From NCBI GenBank assembly GCA_020350885.1, contig CP070727.1, positions 2,408,753-2,472,752 on the forward strand: a stretch of 64,000 nucleotides of DNA, given 5' to 3'. Source of the DNA: a bacterium (GTDB taxonomy: Bacteria > Krumholzibacteriota > Krumholzibacteriia > Krumholzibacteriales > Krumholzibacteriaceae). Below are positions 56,518-64,000 of the stretch, piece by piece. The position numbers were made by a program, and so were the translations under genes. The notes beneath the pieces are model-generated. The model did not search any database, was not told where the DNA came from, and worked only from the letters and a program-made list of their open reading frames with translations. Each line of letters opens with the position of its first letter. Within the stretch, counting starts at the first letter, position 1.

Positions 56518-56524
56518 CGGTATC

Positions 56525-58063
56525 TCAGTCCTTGAAGAGTTCTTCTGCGCTATCCTGGATGCGTGGAAAGAGCGGCTTTGGAGCCTGGAGCCTGCGTACG
56601 GCGGCCTCACACACCGGGAGCCGGTCCATCCCTACTCCATCGGCACCGAGATGGCGCAGCATCTCCGCCATCTTGCCCGGCATAAAGGGTGAGAGCACCA
56701 CGCCCGTCGTCGCCAGCACCGCATAGAGCTCGCCCAGGACGGCCACGAGCTCGTTCCGTTTGGAAGGATCCTTCGCCAGGTCGAAAGGCCGTTTCTCCTC
56801 GATGAACCGGTTGGCACGCTGGATGACAACCCAGTAGGCGCCCAGTGCACGTGAGAACTCCAGGCGGTTCATGTGACGGTGATAGCCCTCGAGCGAGCCA
56901 GCGAGTACATCGTGGAGTTCCCATCCGGGGCCGAAGGGCCCCGCTTTGAGCTCTCCACCGCAGTACCGGGTGATCATCGTCGCGGTCCGGCTGAAGAGGT
57001 TGCCGAGCTCGTTTGCGAGATCCGCGTTATACCGCCCGATGAGGATCTCGCCCGAAATATCACCATCCCTGTCGAAGGGGACCTCCCGGAGCAGGAGGTA
57101 CCGTATCCCGTCGGGGCCGAATATCGCCGCCATCTTCCGTGGATCGAGTATGTTCCCGAGTGTCTTGCTCATCTTTTCCCCCCCGAGGGAGAGAAAGCCG
57201 TGCGCGAACACGCTTTGTGGAAGCGGCACACCGCCCGCCATCAGCATCGCCGGCCAGATGATACAGTGGAACCGGGTGATATCCTTTCCGATCACGTGGA
57301 CATCCGCCGGCCAGTACCGATCGAAGCGGTCCGGGGAGTCGCTCCCGTAGCCGATCGCCGATATATAGTTGATCAGCGCATCGAACCACACGTAGACGAC
57401 ATGCCCGTCATCGATGGGGAGCGGGATTCCCCAGCTCTTTCCGAAACGGGATATCGATACGTCCTCGAGGCCGCCCTTTATGACATTCACGATCTCGTTC
57501 GCACGTGATGCAGGCCTCACGAAGTCCACATTCTTCTCTATGTGTGCAAGCAGCGGCCCTTCGAATTCCGATAGCTTGAAAAAGTAGTTTTCTTCCTCGA
57601 TCCGTTTCGGCTCCTGCTTGTGCCTGGGGCAGAGACCGTCGACGAGATCCTTTTCGCTTACGAACTCCTCGCACGAATCGCAGTAGAGCCCCTCGTACCT
57701 GCCCTTGTAAATGTATCCGTTCGCATGAATGGCCTCGAAGAGCCTGCGTACCGCCGTCCGGTGCCGCTCCTCCGTGGTATGGATGAAGTCGTCGTATGAG
57801 ATATCGAGCGACCGCCATGTCTCCTGAAAGACCGTCGACATCTGACTGCAGTAGTCGAGAGGCGCAAGCCCCTGCCTCTGTGCCTCAATCTCGACGTTCG
57901 TACTGTGCTCGTCGTTGCCCATCAGAAAAAAGGTATCGTAGCCGCGAAGGCGCATGTAGCGGGCCATGCAATCGGCTCCGATCTTCTCGTACGCCGTGCC
58001 GAGATGCGGCTTCTGATTCACGTAGTCGATCGCCGTAGTAATAAAGAACTTTTTACTCTCCAT
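56525..58063 (-). CDS. metG: Methionyl-tRNA synthetase
   Basis: 512 residues from ATG 58063, with AAGGGAGC upstream; an ATG 15 bases earlier is contained in that ribosome site. It charges tRNA-Met. The HIGH-type motif is PHLGTAY, the KMSKS-type motif GEKMSKTLGN. A single zinc knuckle, CDSC ... CPRH, lies near residue 125-150. The anticodon-binding helical domain ends the protein; the optional C-terminal tRNA-binding (Trbp111-like) domain is absent, so this is the short form. Confidence 0.96.
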   Translation of the reverse strand: MESKKFFITTAIDYVNQKPHLGTAYEKIGADCMARYMRLRGYDTFFLMGNDEHSTNVEIEAQRQGLAPLDYCSQMSTVFQETWRSLDISYDDFIHTTEERHRTAVRRLFEAIHANGYIYKGRYEGLYCDSCEEFVSEKDLVDGLCPRHKQEPKRIEEENYFFKLSEFEGPLLAHIEKNVDFVRPASRANEIVNVIKGGLEDVSISRFGKSWGIPLPIDDGHVVYVWFDALINYISAIGYGSDSPDRFDRYWPADVHVIGKDITRFHCIIWPAMLMAGGVPLPQSVFAHGFLSLGGEKMSKTLGNILDPRKMAAIFGPDGIRYLLLREVPFDRDGDISGEILIGRYNADLANELGNLFSRTATMITRYCGGELKAGPFGPGWELHDVLAGSLEGYHRHMNRLEFSRALGAYWVVIQRANRFIEEKRPFDLAKDPSKRNELVAVLGELYAVLATTGVVLSPFMPGKMAEMLRHLGADGVGMDRLPVCEAAVRRLQAPKPLFPRIQDSAEELFKD

Positions 58064-58116
58064 CCTGCTCCCTTCCATACACAGGAGTTGCTAGGATACG
58101 CAACGACGAGGATCTA

Positions 58117-58980
58117 TTACCTAACAATGGGACCGCCGCCAGGATCGTTCCCGAAGTCGGTTTGCCCGCCCGCCGGGGAGTCCTTCCCCATTTCCCCCTT
58201 GAAGGTGTCGAGCGGCACTTCAAGCGTGTTGCCTTCCGGATCGCTCAGTATCACGGCCTGCCTGAAGATATCTATCTTATCTACCCGGTACTCCCCACCG
58301 AACCCGCGTATCTTGCTGCCGCTTTTCGGGATGTCCTTCGTGAGCTCCTTGTAGTAGCCGAGCTCGTAGGCGAGGCAGCACATCAGGCGCCCACAGGCTC
58401 CCGATATCTTCGACGGCGTGAGTGGCAGGTTCTGATCCTTTGCCATTTTGAGTGTCACCGGTTCGAAGTCCTTGAGAAACGTGGCACAGCAGAGCCGCCG
58501 CCCGCACATTCCCATGCCGTCGAACCGCCTTGCCTCGTCCCGCACACCGATCTGCCTGAGGTCGATGCGCGTCCTGAAAATACCGGCGAGGTCCTTGACG
58601 AGCTCGCGGAAGTCGATACGGCCGTCGGAGGTGAAATAGAAGGTGATCTTGTTGCCGTCGAATTGATACTCGACATCGACCAGCTTCATAGGCAGCTCGT
58701 GCTCGGTCACCTTCTCCATGCAGACCCTGAGCGCTTCCTGTTCCTTTGTCCTGGTCTCCTCGAGCCCCTCGACATCCTTGTCCGTGGCGTGCCGAAGCAC
58801 CTCCTTCATATCCGCCTCGATATCATCGGGATTCGCTTGGGCAATGGATATAATGAGTCCCATATCCTCACCGCGGTCGGCCTGCACTACGCAGTAGTTG
58901 CCCGTGCGCAGGTAGAGGGCGCGTGCGTTTACGAAAAACTCCTTGCGCTGGGCCTTGAACTGTACCTCCACGATCTCCAT
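58117..58980 (-). CDS. ricT: PSP1/RicT (YaaT) family protein
   Basis: 287 residues from ATG 58980; a TTG six bases earlier is in frame. The core has the family Cys motif spread over GMCGRRLCCATFL and GACGRLMCCLAYE, probably an Fe-S or metal site. Other landmarks: YYFTSDGRIDFRELVKDLA-like segment ITFYFTSDGRIDF, and RTRIDLRQIGVRDEA. In Bacillus RicT works with RicA and RicF in RNA processing; outside that group the role is unclear. Its place between holB and metG is the classic order. The tail (GGQTDFGNDPGGG) is low complexity. Confidence 0.93.
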   Translation of the reverse strand: MEIVEVQFKAQRKEFFVNARALYLRTGNYCVVQADRGEDMGLIISIAQANPDDIEADMKEVLRHATDKDVEGLEETRTKEQEALRVCMEKVTEHELPMKLVDVEYQFDGNKITFYFTSDGRIDFRELVKDLAGIFRTRIDLRQIGVRDEARRFDGMGMCGRRLCCATFLKDFEPVTLKMAKDQNLPLTPSKISGACGRLMCCLAYELGYYKELTKDIPKSGSKIRGFGGEYRVDKIDIFRQAVILSDPEGNTLEVPLDTFKGEMGKDSPAGGQTDFGNDPGGGPIVR

Positions 58981-59089
58981 TGTCAACAGCGCCTTAGAAA
59001 AAGCGGATCCGGCGAGCGGGATGGAGCACGCAGGTCCTCTCTGACCCGATGCTCGTACCGGAGGGTCGCGTAACTACCTTCGGTGAAAT

Positions 59090-60127
59090 CTAATACCACT
59101 TCCCAACCAAATCAAGCAGGAGTTGGGAGAGGGTGAGATCCAGATCGGCATTCCTCCCGAGGCTCTCGGAGGCCCGGTGTATCTTCCTGATACCGGTGGG
59201 AATATCGATGCCGGCGGCCTTCGCCATGCACGCTGTCCCGAGCGCCTCCTCGAGCAGCGCCTGCTCTATCTCGGTGCCCGCACCGGACGATTGCCGTAGC
59301 AGAAGCCTGAGATGCACCGTCAATTCATTCAGGATCTCCCCGATCTCCTCGCGGGTATACCGCTCGGAGAGCGCCTCCGCCTCAGCGAGCATCGCCTTTC
59401 CCTTTCCGTCAACCAGGAGCCGCACTAGTGCCACCGCATCGTTCTGGATGCGTTGGAATCGACCCTCGGTGAGCAGGATCCCGCGGCGAAGGTTTCCGTC
59501 GGCAAGGAGACCAAGTCGCCGGGCCTCAGCAACTTCAACCGAGTAGAAGGTATTAAGAAATGACGCAACCGTTTCGGAAACAAGCGGATCGAACCGGATC
59601 TCGATGCACCGCGAGAGGATCGTCGGTATGAGCCGGTCGGCGTGCTCGGTTACGAGAAAGAGTACCGTCGATGGCGGAGGTTCCTCGAGCAGCTTCAGGG
59701 CGGCGTTCTGTGCCTCGAGTGTCATGTAATGCGCTTCGAAGAAGACGACCACGGAGCGGCGGCCCTCGAAGGGCTGTTTCGATACCGCCTCTATGACGTG
59801 CCTGACGCTGTCGATTCCGATACTCCTGGCCCTGTTGCCGAACTCGCCGTAGCCATAGAAATCCTCCCGCCTGCTCTCGATCACGACCGGCAGAGATTTC
59901 TCCCAACCGCCCGAGGGCACCGGGTAGATCAGGTGCAGGTCGGGGTGTTCGAGGCGTGCGACCTTGAGACAGGAGGAGCAGCGCTCACCGGCATCATCCC
60001 CCCCGGCGGTACAATTGAGCCGGGCGGCGAGCCGCATCGCCATGAGCTCCTTACCGGCACCCCCGGGGCCCATGAGAAGGAGTGAATGGGGTAATGTGCC
60101 TGAGCGCATCATCCCATCCAGAAGCAT
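59090..60127 (-). CDS. holB: DNA polymerase III subunit delta' (HolB)
   Basis: 345 residues from ATG 60127, part of the clamp loader. Landmarks: LPHSLLLMGPGGAGKELMA (P-loop), zinc Cys cluster CTAGGDDAGERCSSC, HYMTLEAQNAALKLLEEPP, and ILSRCIEIRF (sensor 1). Upstream in frame, codons back to 60175 encode LAAAELIAGAQGRVA, which looks like the conserved beginning of the family, yet this stretch contains only ATT, CTG or ATC as possible starts before an in-frame TGA. The true start may be a rare codon (ATT 60175 or CTG 60157). The following gene is ricT after 109 bases. Confidence 0.9.
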   Translation of the reverse strand: MLLDGMMRSGTLPHSLLLMGPGGAGKELMAMRLAARLNCTAGGDDAGERCSSCLKVARLEHPDLHLIYPVPSGGWEKSLPVVIESRREDFYGYGEFGNRARSIGIDSVRHVIEAVSKQPFEGRRSVVVFFEAHYMTLEAQNAALKLLEEPPPSTVLFLVTEHADRLIPTILSRCIEIRFDPLVSETVASFLNTFYSVEVAEARRLGLLADGNLRRGILLTEGRFQRIQNDAVALVRLLVDGKGKAMLAEAEALSERYTREEIGEILNELTVHLRLLLRQSSGAGTEIEQALLEEALGTACMAKAAGIDIPTGIRKIHRASESLGRNADLDLTLSQLLLDLVGKWY

Positions 60128-60256
60128 CGCAACACGCCCCTGCGCCCCGGCGATCAGTTCCGCTGCTGCAAGAATATCGACTTCTGCCCACCTTCCCGGC
60201 TCCTCCCCACCGCCCGTTCAGCCACCGCACGCCTTGTTTCGTAAGCGACAGCTTTC

Positions 60257-61477
60257 CTACTTGACGAGCCACTCGGCGGGGTCCAGTGCCTTTTTCGACT
60301 TTCTGATCTCGAAATGAAACTGGCTGGCGGCACCAGTCCCACTGTCCGCCTCCGCGATCACATCCCCCCGTTCTACCTGATCCCCCTGCTCGACGAAGAT
60401 GCGTGAGGCATGTGCGTAGAGGGTATAGTAACCGCCGCCGTGGTTGACGATTATACAGTTCCCGTAGCCGGGGAGAACGCTGGCGTACTCCACGCGTCCC
60501 CTCGCAACGGCCTTCACGGGCGAGCCGGCCCGCGTCTCGACATCGATTCCTGTATTGAAGGTAACCGTTCCGAACTCCGGATGCTTGAACCGGCCGAACT
60601 GACGTACCGTCTTGCCGTCGACCGGTTTCATCATCTTTCCCTTGAGCTTGAAGAAGTCCCGCTCGCCGAACGCACCCCAGGCCTGAGCCTGCTCGATCCG
60701 TCTCTGCTCAAGCACATCGATGAATTTCTGAAGCTCCTTCTCCGATTCGGCGAGCTCCTCGATCTTCCGCTGGTACTGTTTCTTGCGCTTCTCGAGCTCT
60801 CCCAGCGTGCGTTTCCGCTTCCGTTCATTCTCCTCGAGCCGTGCGAGCTCCCCTTCCTTCTCCCGCCTCGATACCGTCACCTGGTGGAGCAGCTCCGTGA
60901 TATTGGCCTCCTGGCGCTCGATCTCTGCCCGCCGGTTCCTCACATCCTCTACCAGCGACGCATCGTTCTCGGCGATGCGGGTAAGGAATTTATACCGGTG
61001 CAGGAGATCGGCGAAATCGCTCGCATCCAGGAGCTCCTGCCAGATGTGCCGGGGACCGTCCTTGTACATGGAGCGGAGCCGTTTTGCCAGGACATCGAGG
61101 CGGTGCCGGTAGATCGTTTCATTCGTCTCCAGTGCCTTCCTGAGACTCTCAACCTGCGTGGTGAGCATCCCCTCTTTCTCGCTGAGGCCGTCGAGGAGCT
61201 TGCGCGTGAGCTCTTCCTCCCGTCTCAGCTCCTCCAGGTAGCCCGCCTCGCTTCTCGCCTTCTTCTCTATCTCGGCGATCGTGCGCCGCGCATCGGCTAT
61301 GCCCTTGCGAAGCTTCTGCAGCTCGCTCTCCTTCGAACGGATCCTCTCTTCGAGATCCTCCTCCTGCCCGAGGGTGGCGGCTGGCACACAAAGAGCCATG
61401 ACAATCACCACGGATGCAGCGAGAGCCACCGCGCCCAGGTGTACGTCGTGTACCTTTTGAGAAAGCAGGAATTTCAT
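60257..61477 (-). CDS. EnvC-like murein hydrolase activator (coiled coil plus degenerate LytM)
   Basis: 406 residues from ATG 61477; earlier in-frame starts (61525 and beyond) read into ftsX. A signal peptide (GAVALAASVVIVMALCVPAATLG) is followed by a long coiled coil at about 40-270 (QEEDLEERIRSKESELQKL onward). The C-terminal LytM/M23 domain starts near 300 (EFGTVTFNTGIDVE, YGNCIIVNHGGGYYTLYAHAS, QFHFEIRK). The active-site HxxxD is NTGID (His replaced by Asn) and the HxH motif reads QFH, so it should lack peptidase activity, as E. coli EnvC does. Position right after ftsEX supports the same job: activating amidases at division. Confidence 0.9.
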   Translation of the reverse strand: MKFLLSQKVHDVHLGAVALAASVVIVMALCVPAATLGQEEDLEERIRSKESELQKLRKGIADARRTIAEIEKKARSEAGYLEELRREEELTRKLLDGLSEKEGMLTTQVESLRKALETNETIYRHRLDVLAKRLRSMYKDGPRHIWQELLDASDFADLLHRYKFLTRIAENDASLVEDVRNRRAEIERQEANITELLHQVTVSRREKEGELARLEENERKRKRTLGELEKRKKQYQRKIEELAESEKELQKFIDVLEQRRIEQAQAWGAFGERDFFKLKGKMMKPVDGKTVRQFGRFKHPEFGTVTFNTGIDVETRAGSPVKAVARGRVEYASVLPGYGNCIIVNHGGGYYTLYAHASRIFVEQGDQVERGDVIAEADSGTGAASQFHFEIRKSKKALDPAEWLVK

Positions 61478-61539
61478 CTTCGTTCCCACATGCCGGTCCA
61501 GGCGGCCCACATACGTCGTAAACATCCCTGCCAACAGGA

Positions 61540-62409
61540 TCACATCTTCAGGAACCGCCGCATGGCGGTGAAGCTGCCGAGTGCGCCCAAGAGCGCGCAG
61601 AAGACGATGAATCCGACCACTGCGCCCGGATCCAAGAAAACCAGGCCCGATAGGTATCGGGTGCCGAAGAGGTATATGAGTACCAGCAGGCCGACCGCCA
61701 GGAGCGCGGCGAAGATCCCCTGAAGCGCACCCTCCATGATGAACGGTACCTGAATATATGCATTGGTTGCACCCACCAGCTTCATCACGTCGATCGCCTT
61801 CCTGCGGGAGATCACCATGAGGCGTACCGTGTTGGAGATCACGAATATCACCGAGAGAAAGATTATGGCACCGATACAGAGATCCACGATGTAGAATCCC
61901 CGCACCAACGTCTCCCCTCTCTCCAGCCATCGTCTTCCATACCGTACCTCTTCGACGCCGTCCCACCCTTCGATCTCAGAAGCCATACGGCCCATGAAGT
62001 CGCTCCTGATGAGCTCGGGCCGGAGCTTTACCCGGTACTCATCGGGCAGTGGGTTCTCCTCGAGAGCCTCGAGGATATCTCTGTTCTCGCCGAGCGCCTC
62101 GCGGAAACGAGCAAGGGCCTCCTCCTTCGATATGAAAATAACCTCCTCGATTCCCTCGGAACCCAGGAGACGGAGCTGGATGGCCTGTGAAACATTTTGT
62201 GCGAGTCCGTCTTCGAGATAAACGTAGACCCGGTGCTCCTCACGGGTCGCCTCGATGATCCGGGATATATTGAGGGTGACGAGCAGGAAGACGACGAGGA
62301 TCAGCAGGGAGAGGCCCATGATGACGATCGAGATGATGTTGGAGCCCTTGCGTCTCCCGAGCATCAGGACCGACTCGCTGATCAGGTATCGCATTGCGTT
62401 GACGTTCAC
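61540..62409 (-). CDS. ftsX: Cell division permease-like protein FtsX
   Basis: 289 residues from GTG 62409 with GGGGAGG nine bases upstream; ATG 62394 is the alternative and gives a more usual MRYLISE start. Four membrane helices in the FtsX layout: one after the N-terminus (IISIVIMGLSLLILVVFLLV), an extracytoplasmic loop (~50-165), then three helices at ~165-285. FtsX partners the ATPase FtsE and transmits its cycle to the EnvC-type activator outside. All three genes adjoin here. Confidence 0.94.
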   Translation of the reverse strand: MNVNAMRYLISESVLMLGRRKGSNIISIVIMGLSLLILVVFLLVTLNISRIIEATREEHRVYVYLEDGLAQNVSQAIQLRLLGSEGIEEVIFISKEEALARFREALGENRDILEALEENPLPDEYRVKLRPELIRSDFMGRMASEIEGWDGVEEVRYGRRWLERGETLVRGFYIVDLCIGAIIFLSVIFVISNTVRLMVISRRKAIDVMKLVGATNAYIQVPFIMEGALQGIFAALLAVGLLVLIYLFGTRYLSGLVFLDPGAVVGFIVFCALLGALGSFTAMRRFLKM

Positions 62410-62437
62410 TCGCCTCCGCCTCCCCGGGCCAGACCCG

Positions 62438-63250
62438 CTACTCGCGGGGGCCCCGTTCCACCCCGTTACCGCTCCCTTCCCCAGATATATCGTAACCCTC
62501 GAGATCGTCGGCCCGCCGGCTCACCTTGGAGTCGGGAAGCCGCTCCCGCAGATCTCCGACAAAGATCATCTCCTTGTCCCGCACGATCCGCCCCTCCTCG
62601 AGATAGATGATCCGCTGTCCGAAGCTGCGAACGAGATCGATGTCGTGCGTGGCCATGAGCACCGCCGTGCCGGCCGCATTGACCTTAAAGAGCAGCTCCA
62701 GAATGCTCTTGGTCACCACCGGATCGAGGTTTCCCGTGGGCTCGTCCGCAAGCAGGATGGCTGGGCGGTTCGCAACCGCCCGTGCGATCGCGACCCGTTG
62801 CTGCTCTCCACCCGACAGCACGGGCGGGTAATCGTACCGTTTGTGATAGAGCCCCACACGGGCCAGGATATCGGTCACCTGCCGTTTGATCTCGCTCATG
62901 CCGGCGCCCGTGACCTTCATCGCGAGCGCCACGTTCTCGAAGACCGTTCGTTCATCGATGAGGCGAAAGTTCTGAAACACGATCCCGACTCGGCGGCGCA
63001 GAAACGGTATCGTGCTCCGTTTCATGCGCGTCGAGACGTAAGGCCCCACCACGACCTGGCCCGTTGTTGGAAAGTCGTCCATGTAAATCAGGCGCAGGAG
63101 CGTGCTCTTCCCGGCGCCACTGGGACCCACCAGAAAGACGAACTCACCATTTGCGACCTGGAGGTTTATATCCTGGAGAGCAAAGTACTTGCCGAAGCTC
63201 CTCGAGAGATGATAGACACCGATAACGATCCGTTTCTCGGCAGCCTTCAC
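62438..63250 (-). CDS. ftsE: Cell division ATP-binding protein FtsE
   Basis: 270 residues from GTG 63250, which overlaps the pdxA stop (GTGA). Motifs: Walker A GPSGAGKST near 42-50, Q-loop FQNFRLID, signature VLSGGEQQRVAIARA, Walker B ILLADEPTGNLDP, and H-loop ATHDIDLV. The usual FtsE length is about 220-230; this one has a charged C-terminal tail of about 40 residues (SRRADDLEGYDISGEG). The ATPase powers FtsX in septal wall remodelling. Confidence 0.95.
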   Translation of the reverse strand: MKAAEKRIVIGVYHLSRSFGKYFALQDINLQVANGEFVFLVGPSGAGKSTLLRLIYMDDFPTTGQVVVGPYVSTRMKRSTIPFLRRRVGIVFQNFRLIDERTVFENVALAMKVTGAGMSEIKRQVTDILARVGLYHKRYDYPPVLSGGEQQRVAIARAVANRPAILLADEPTGNLDPVVTKSILELLFKVNAAGTAVLMATHDIDLVRSFGQRIIYLEEGRIVRDKEMIFVGDLRERLPDSKVSRRADDLEGYDISGEGSGNGVERGPRE

Positions 63251-64000
63251 AGCTCACCCTTCTTCTTCTCCATTCGGGATCCCGTCTCCACCTCCGGATC
63301 CGCACCCACCTCCGGACCCGTCTCCGCCCCCGAATCCATCTCCGGCCCGGAATCCGTCTCCGGCCGTTTTCCCTTTCTCCGCCTGATGATGCAGCTCGAT
63401 ACCGCAAGCCCAACGGCGGCTTCGAGGCTCCCCACCTCACTCATACCCCGTCCGACGATATCATAGGCCGTGCCGTGGCAGACGGAAGTCCGAACCACCG
63501 GCAGACCGATCGTCATATTGACCCCTTGTGCAAACCCGCTCATCTTGAAGGGGATCATACCCTGATCGTGGTAGAGGGTTACGAATGCATCGTAGCCCCG
63601 CTCCTGCACGTTACAGAAGAGCGTGTCCGCCGGGAGCGGGCCATCGACGGTGTATCCCTCTGCGAGCAGTTCCTCGAGGGCGGGGATGATCACCTTCTGC
63701 TCCTCCGTACCCGTCACACCACCGTCACCCGCATGGGGGTTGAGCGCCGCAACGGCGATGCGCGGTTCCCGTATCCCCCATAGCTGCTGGAGTGCACCGG
63801 CAGTAACCCTCACACATGCTTTGATCCTCGGCCCAGTGACCGCAGCCGACACATCGCGCAGGGGTATGTCTCTTGTCAGTATCACTACCCGGAGCTCACC
63901 GGACACCATCATCATCTGGCAATCGGGCGCATCAAAGAGTGACGAGAACATCTCGGTATGTCCGCGGTGCGGATACCCGGCGAGCCGGAGCGCCTCCTTG
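63247..64000 (-). CDS. pdxA: 4-Hydroxythreonine-4-phosphate dehydrogenase (PdxA), partial
   Basis: The 5' part lies beyond the window; about 251 residues are visible. They begin KEALRLAGYPHRGHTEMF, a PdxA landmark, then RDIPLRDV, VAALNPHAGDGGVTGTEE (metal-binding region), NVQERGYDAFVTLYHDQG and CHGTAYDIVGRGMSEVGSLEAAVGLA. PdxA oxidises 4-phosphohydroxy-threonine to supply the substrate of PdxJ. Normally the protein ends near that last segment; here a tail of about 45 residues follows, with a basic RRRKGKRPE then repeats of acidic plus Ser/Gly/Pro type (SGPEMDSGAET). The tail ends in the ftsE start overlap. Confidence 0.93.
   Translation of the reverse strand, partial: KEALRLAGYPHRGHTEMFSSLFDAPDCQMMMVSGELRVVILTRDIPLRDVSAAVTGPRIKACVRVTAGALQQLWGIREPRIAVAALNPHAGDGGVTGTEEQKVIIPALEELLAEGYTVDGPLPADTLFCNVQERGYDAFVTLYHDQGMIPFKMSGFAQGVNMTIGLPVVRTSVCHGTAYDIVGRGMSEVGSLEAAVGLAVSSCIIRRRKGKRPETDSGPEMDSGAETGPEVGADPEVETGSRMEKKKGEL

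Overview
The window reads as a chromosomal segment of a Gram-negative bacterium. It carries SecD/SecF, an outer-membrane beta-barrel, several lipoproteins, FtsE/FtsX with an EnvC-like factor, and a secreted protein ending in the FlgD-like domain (YPNPFNP motif) typical of FCB-type and related candidate phyla. The mixture of DUF4159, a long NtrY-like kinase, S9 and M14 secreted peptidases, GH57/DUF4912 genes and a RicT homologue fits a Krumholzibacteria/Eisenbacteria/Latescibacteria-like lineage. That placement is inference. No rRNA, tRNA, CRISPR array, transposase or phage gene was seen.

Layout. 1-10.4 kb (minus strand): a partial membrane protein, DUF4159 protein, a giant NtrY-like sensor kinase, a DUF4783-like secreted protein, DUF456, SecF and SecD, the last with a good promoter at 10,450-10,477. 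10.6-20.9 kb (plus): zinc ribbon, alpha/beta hydrolase, an S9 peptidase fused to a formylglycine-enzyme-like domain, GNAT, a C_GCAxxG protein, two tandem paralogous seven-repeat propeller proteins, and a 16-residue-repeat surface protein. 21-24.8 kb (minus): an active M14 carboxypeptidase and an upstream M14 paralogue lacking its zinc ligands. 25.3-32.7 kb (plus): DUF4912 protein, GH57 branching enzyme, GH57/DUF3536 protein, and NAD+-dependent DNA ligase. 32.7-40.5 kb (minus): a 56-residue desulforedoxin-like protein, alpha/beta hydrolase, GT4 glycosyltransferase, P-loop sugar/nucleoside-kinase-like protein, glutaminyl cyclase, a lipoprotein, a Tat-signal radical SAM protein, and glutamate dehydrogenase. 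40.8-41.9 kb (plus): alanine dehydrogenase. 41.9-43.8 kb (minus): PdxJ and a divergent polysaccharide deacetylase.

44.1-51.9 kb (minus) is a surface-protein block: small lipoproteins, a beta-barrel, a C25-like secreted peptidase gene broken by two compensating frameshifts and an amber codon, and a second gene interrupted by an amber codon. It looks more A/T-rich than its flanks and is probably accessory and decaying. 51.9-64 kb (minus) is a housekeeping cluster: rsmA, a hybrid histidine kinase, a TatD-radical SAM fusion, metG, ricT, holB, envC-like, ftsX, ftsE and partial pdxA.

Functionally, SecDF, FtsEX-EnvC and the beta-barrel concern envelope export and division. The GH57/DUF4912 genes and, at a distance, the GT4/kinase pair suggest storage-glucan and sugar-glycoside metabolism. 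GdhA and Ald handle nitrogen assimilation. PdxA and PdxJ belong to the DXP-dependent vitamin B6 route. Many secreted peptidases and repeat proteins suggest a protein-degrading, surface-active lifestyle. Functions rest on motifs read by eye; no database search was possible.
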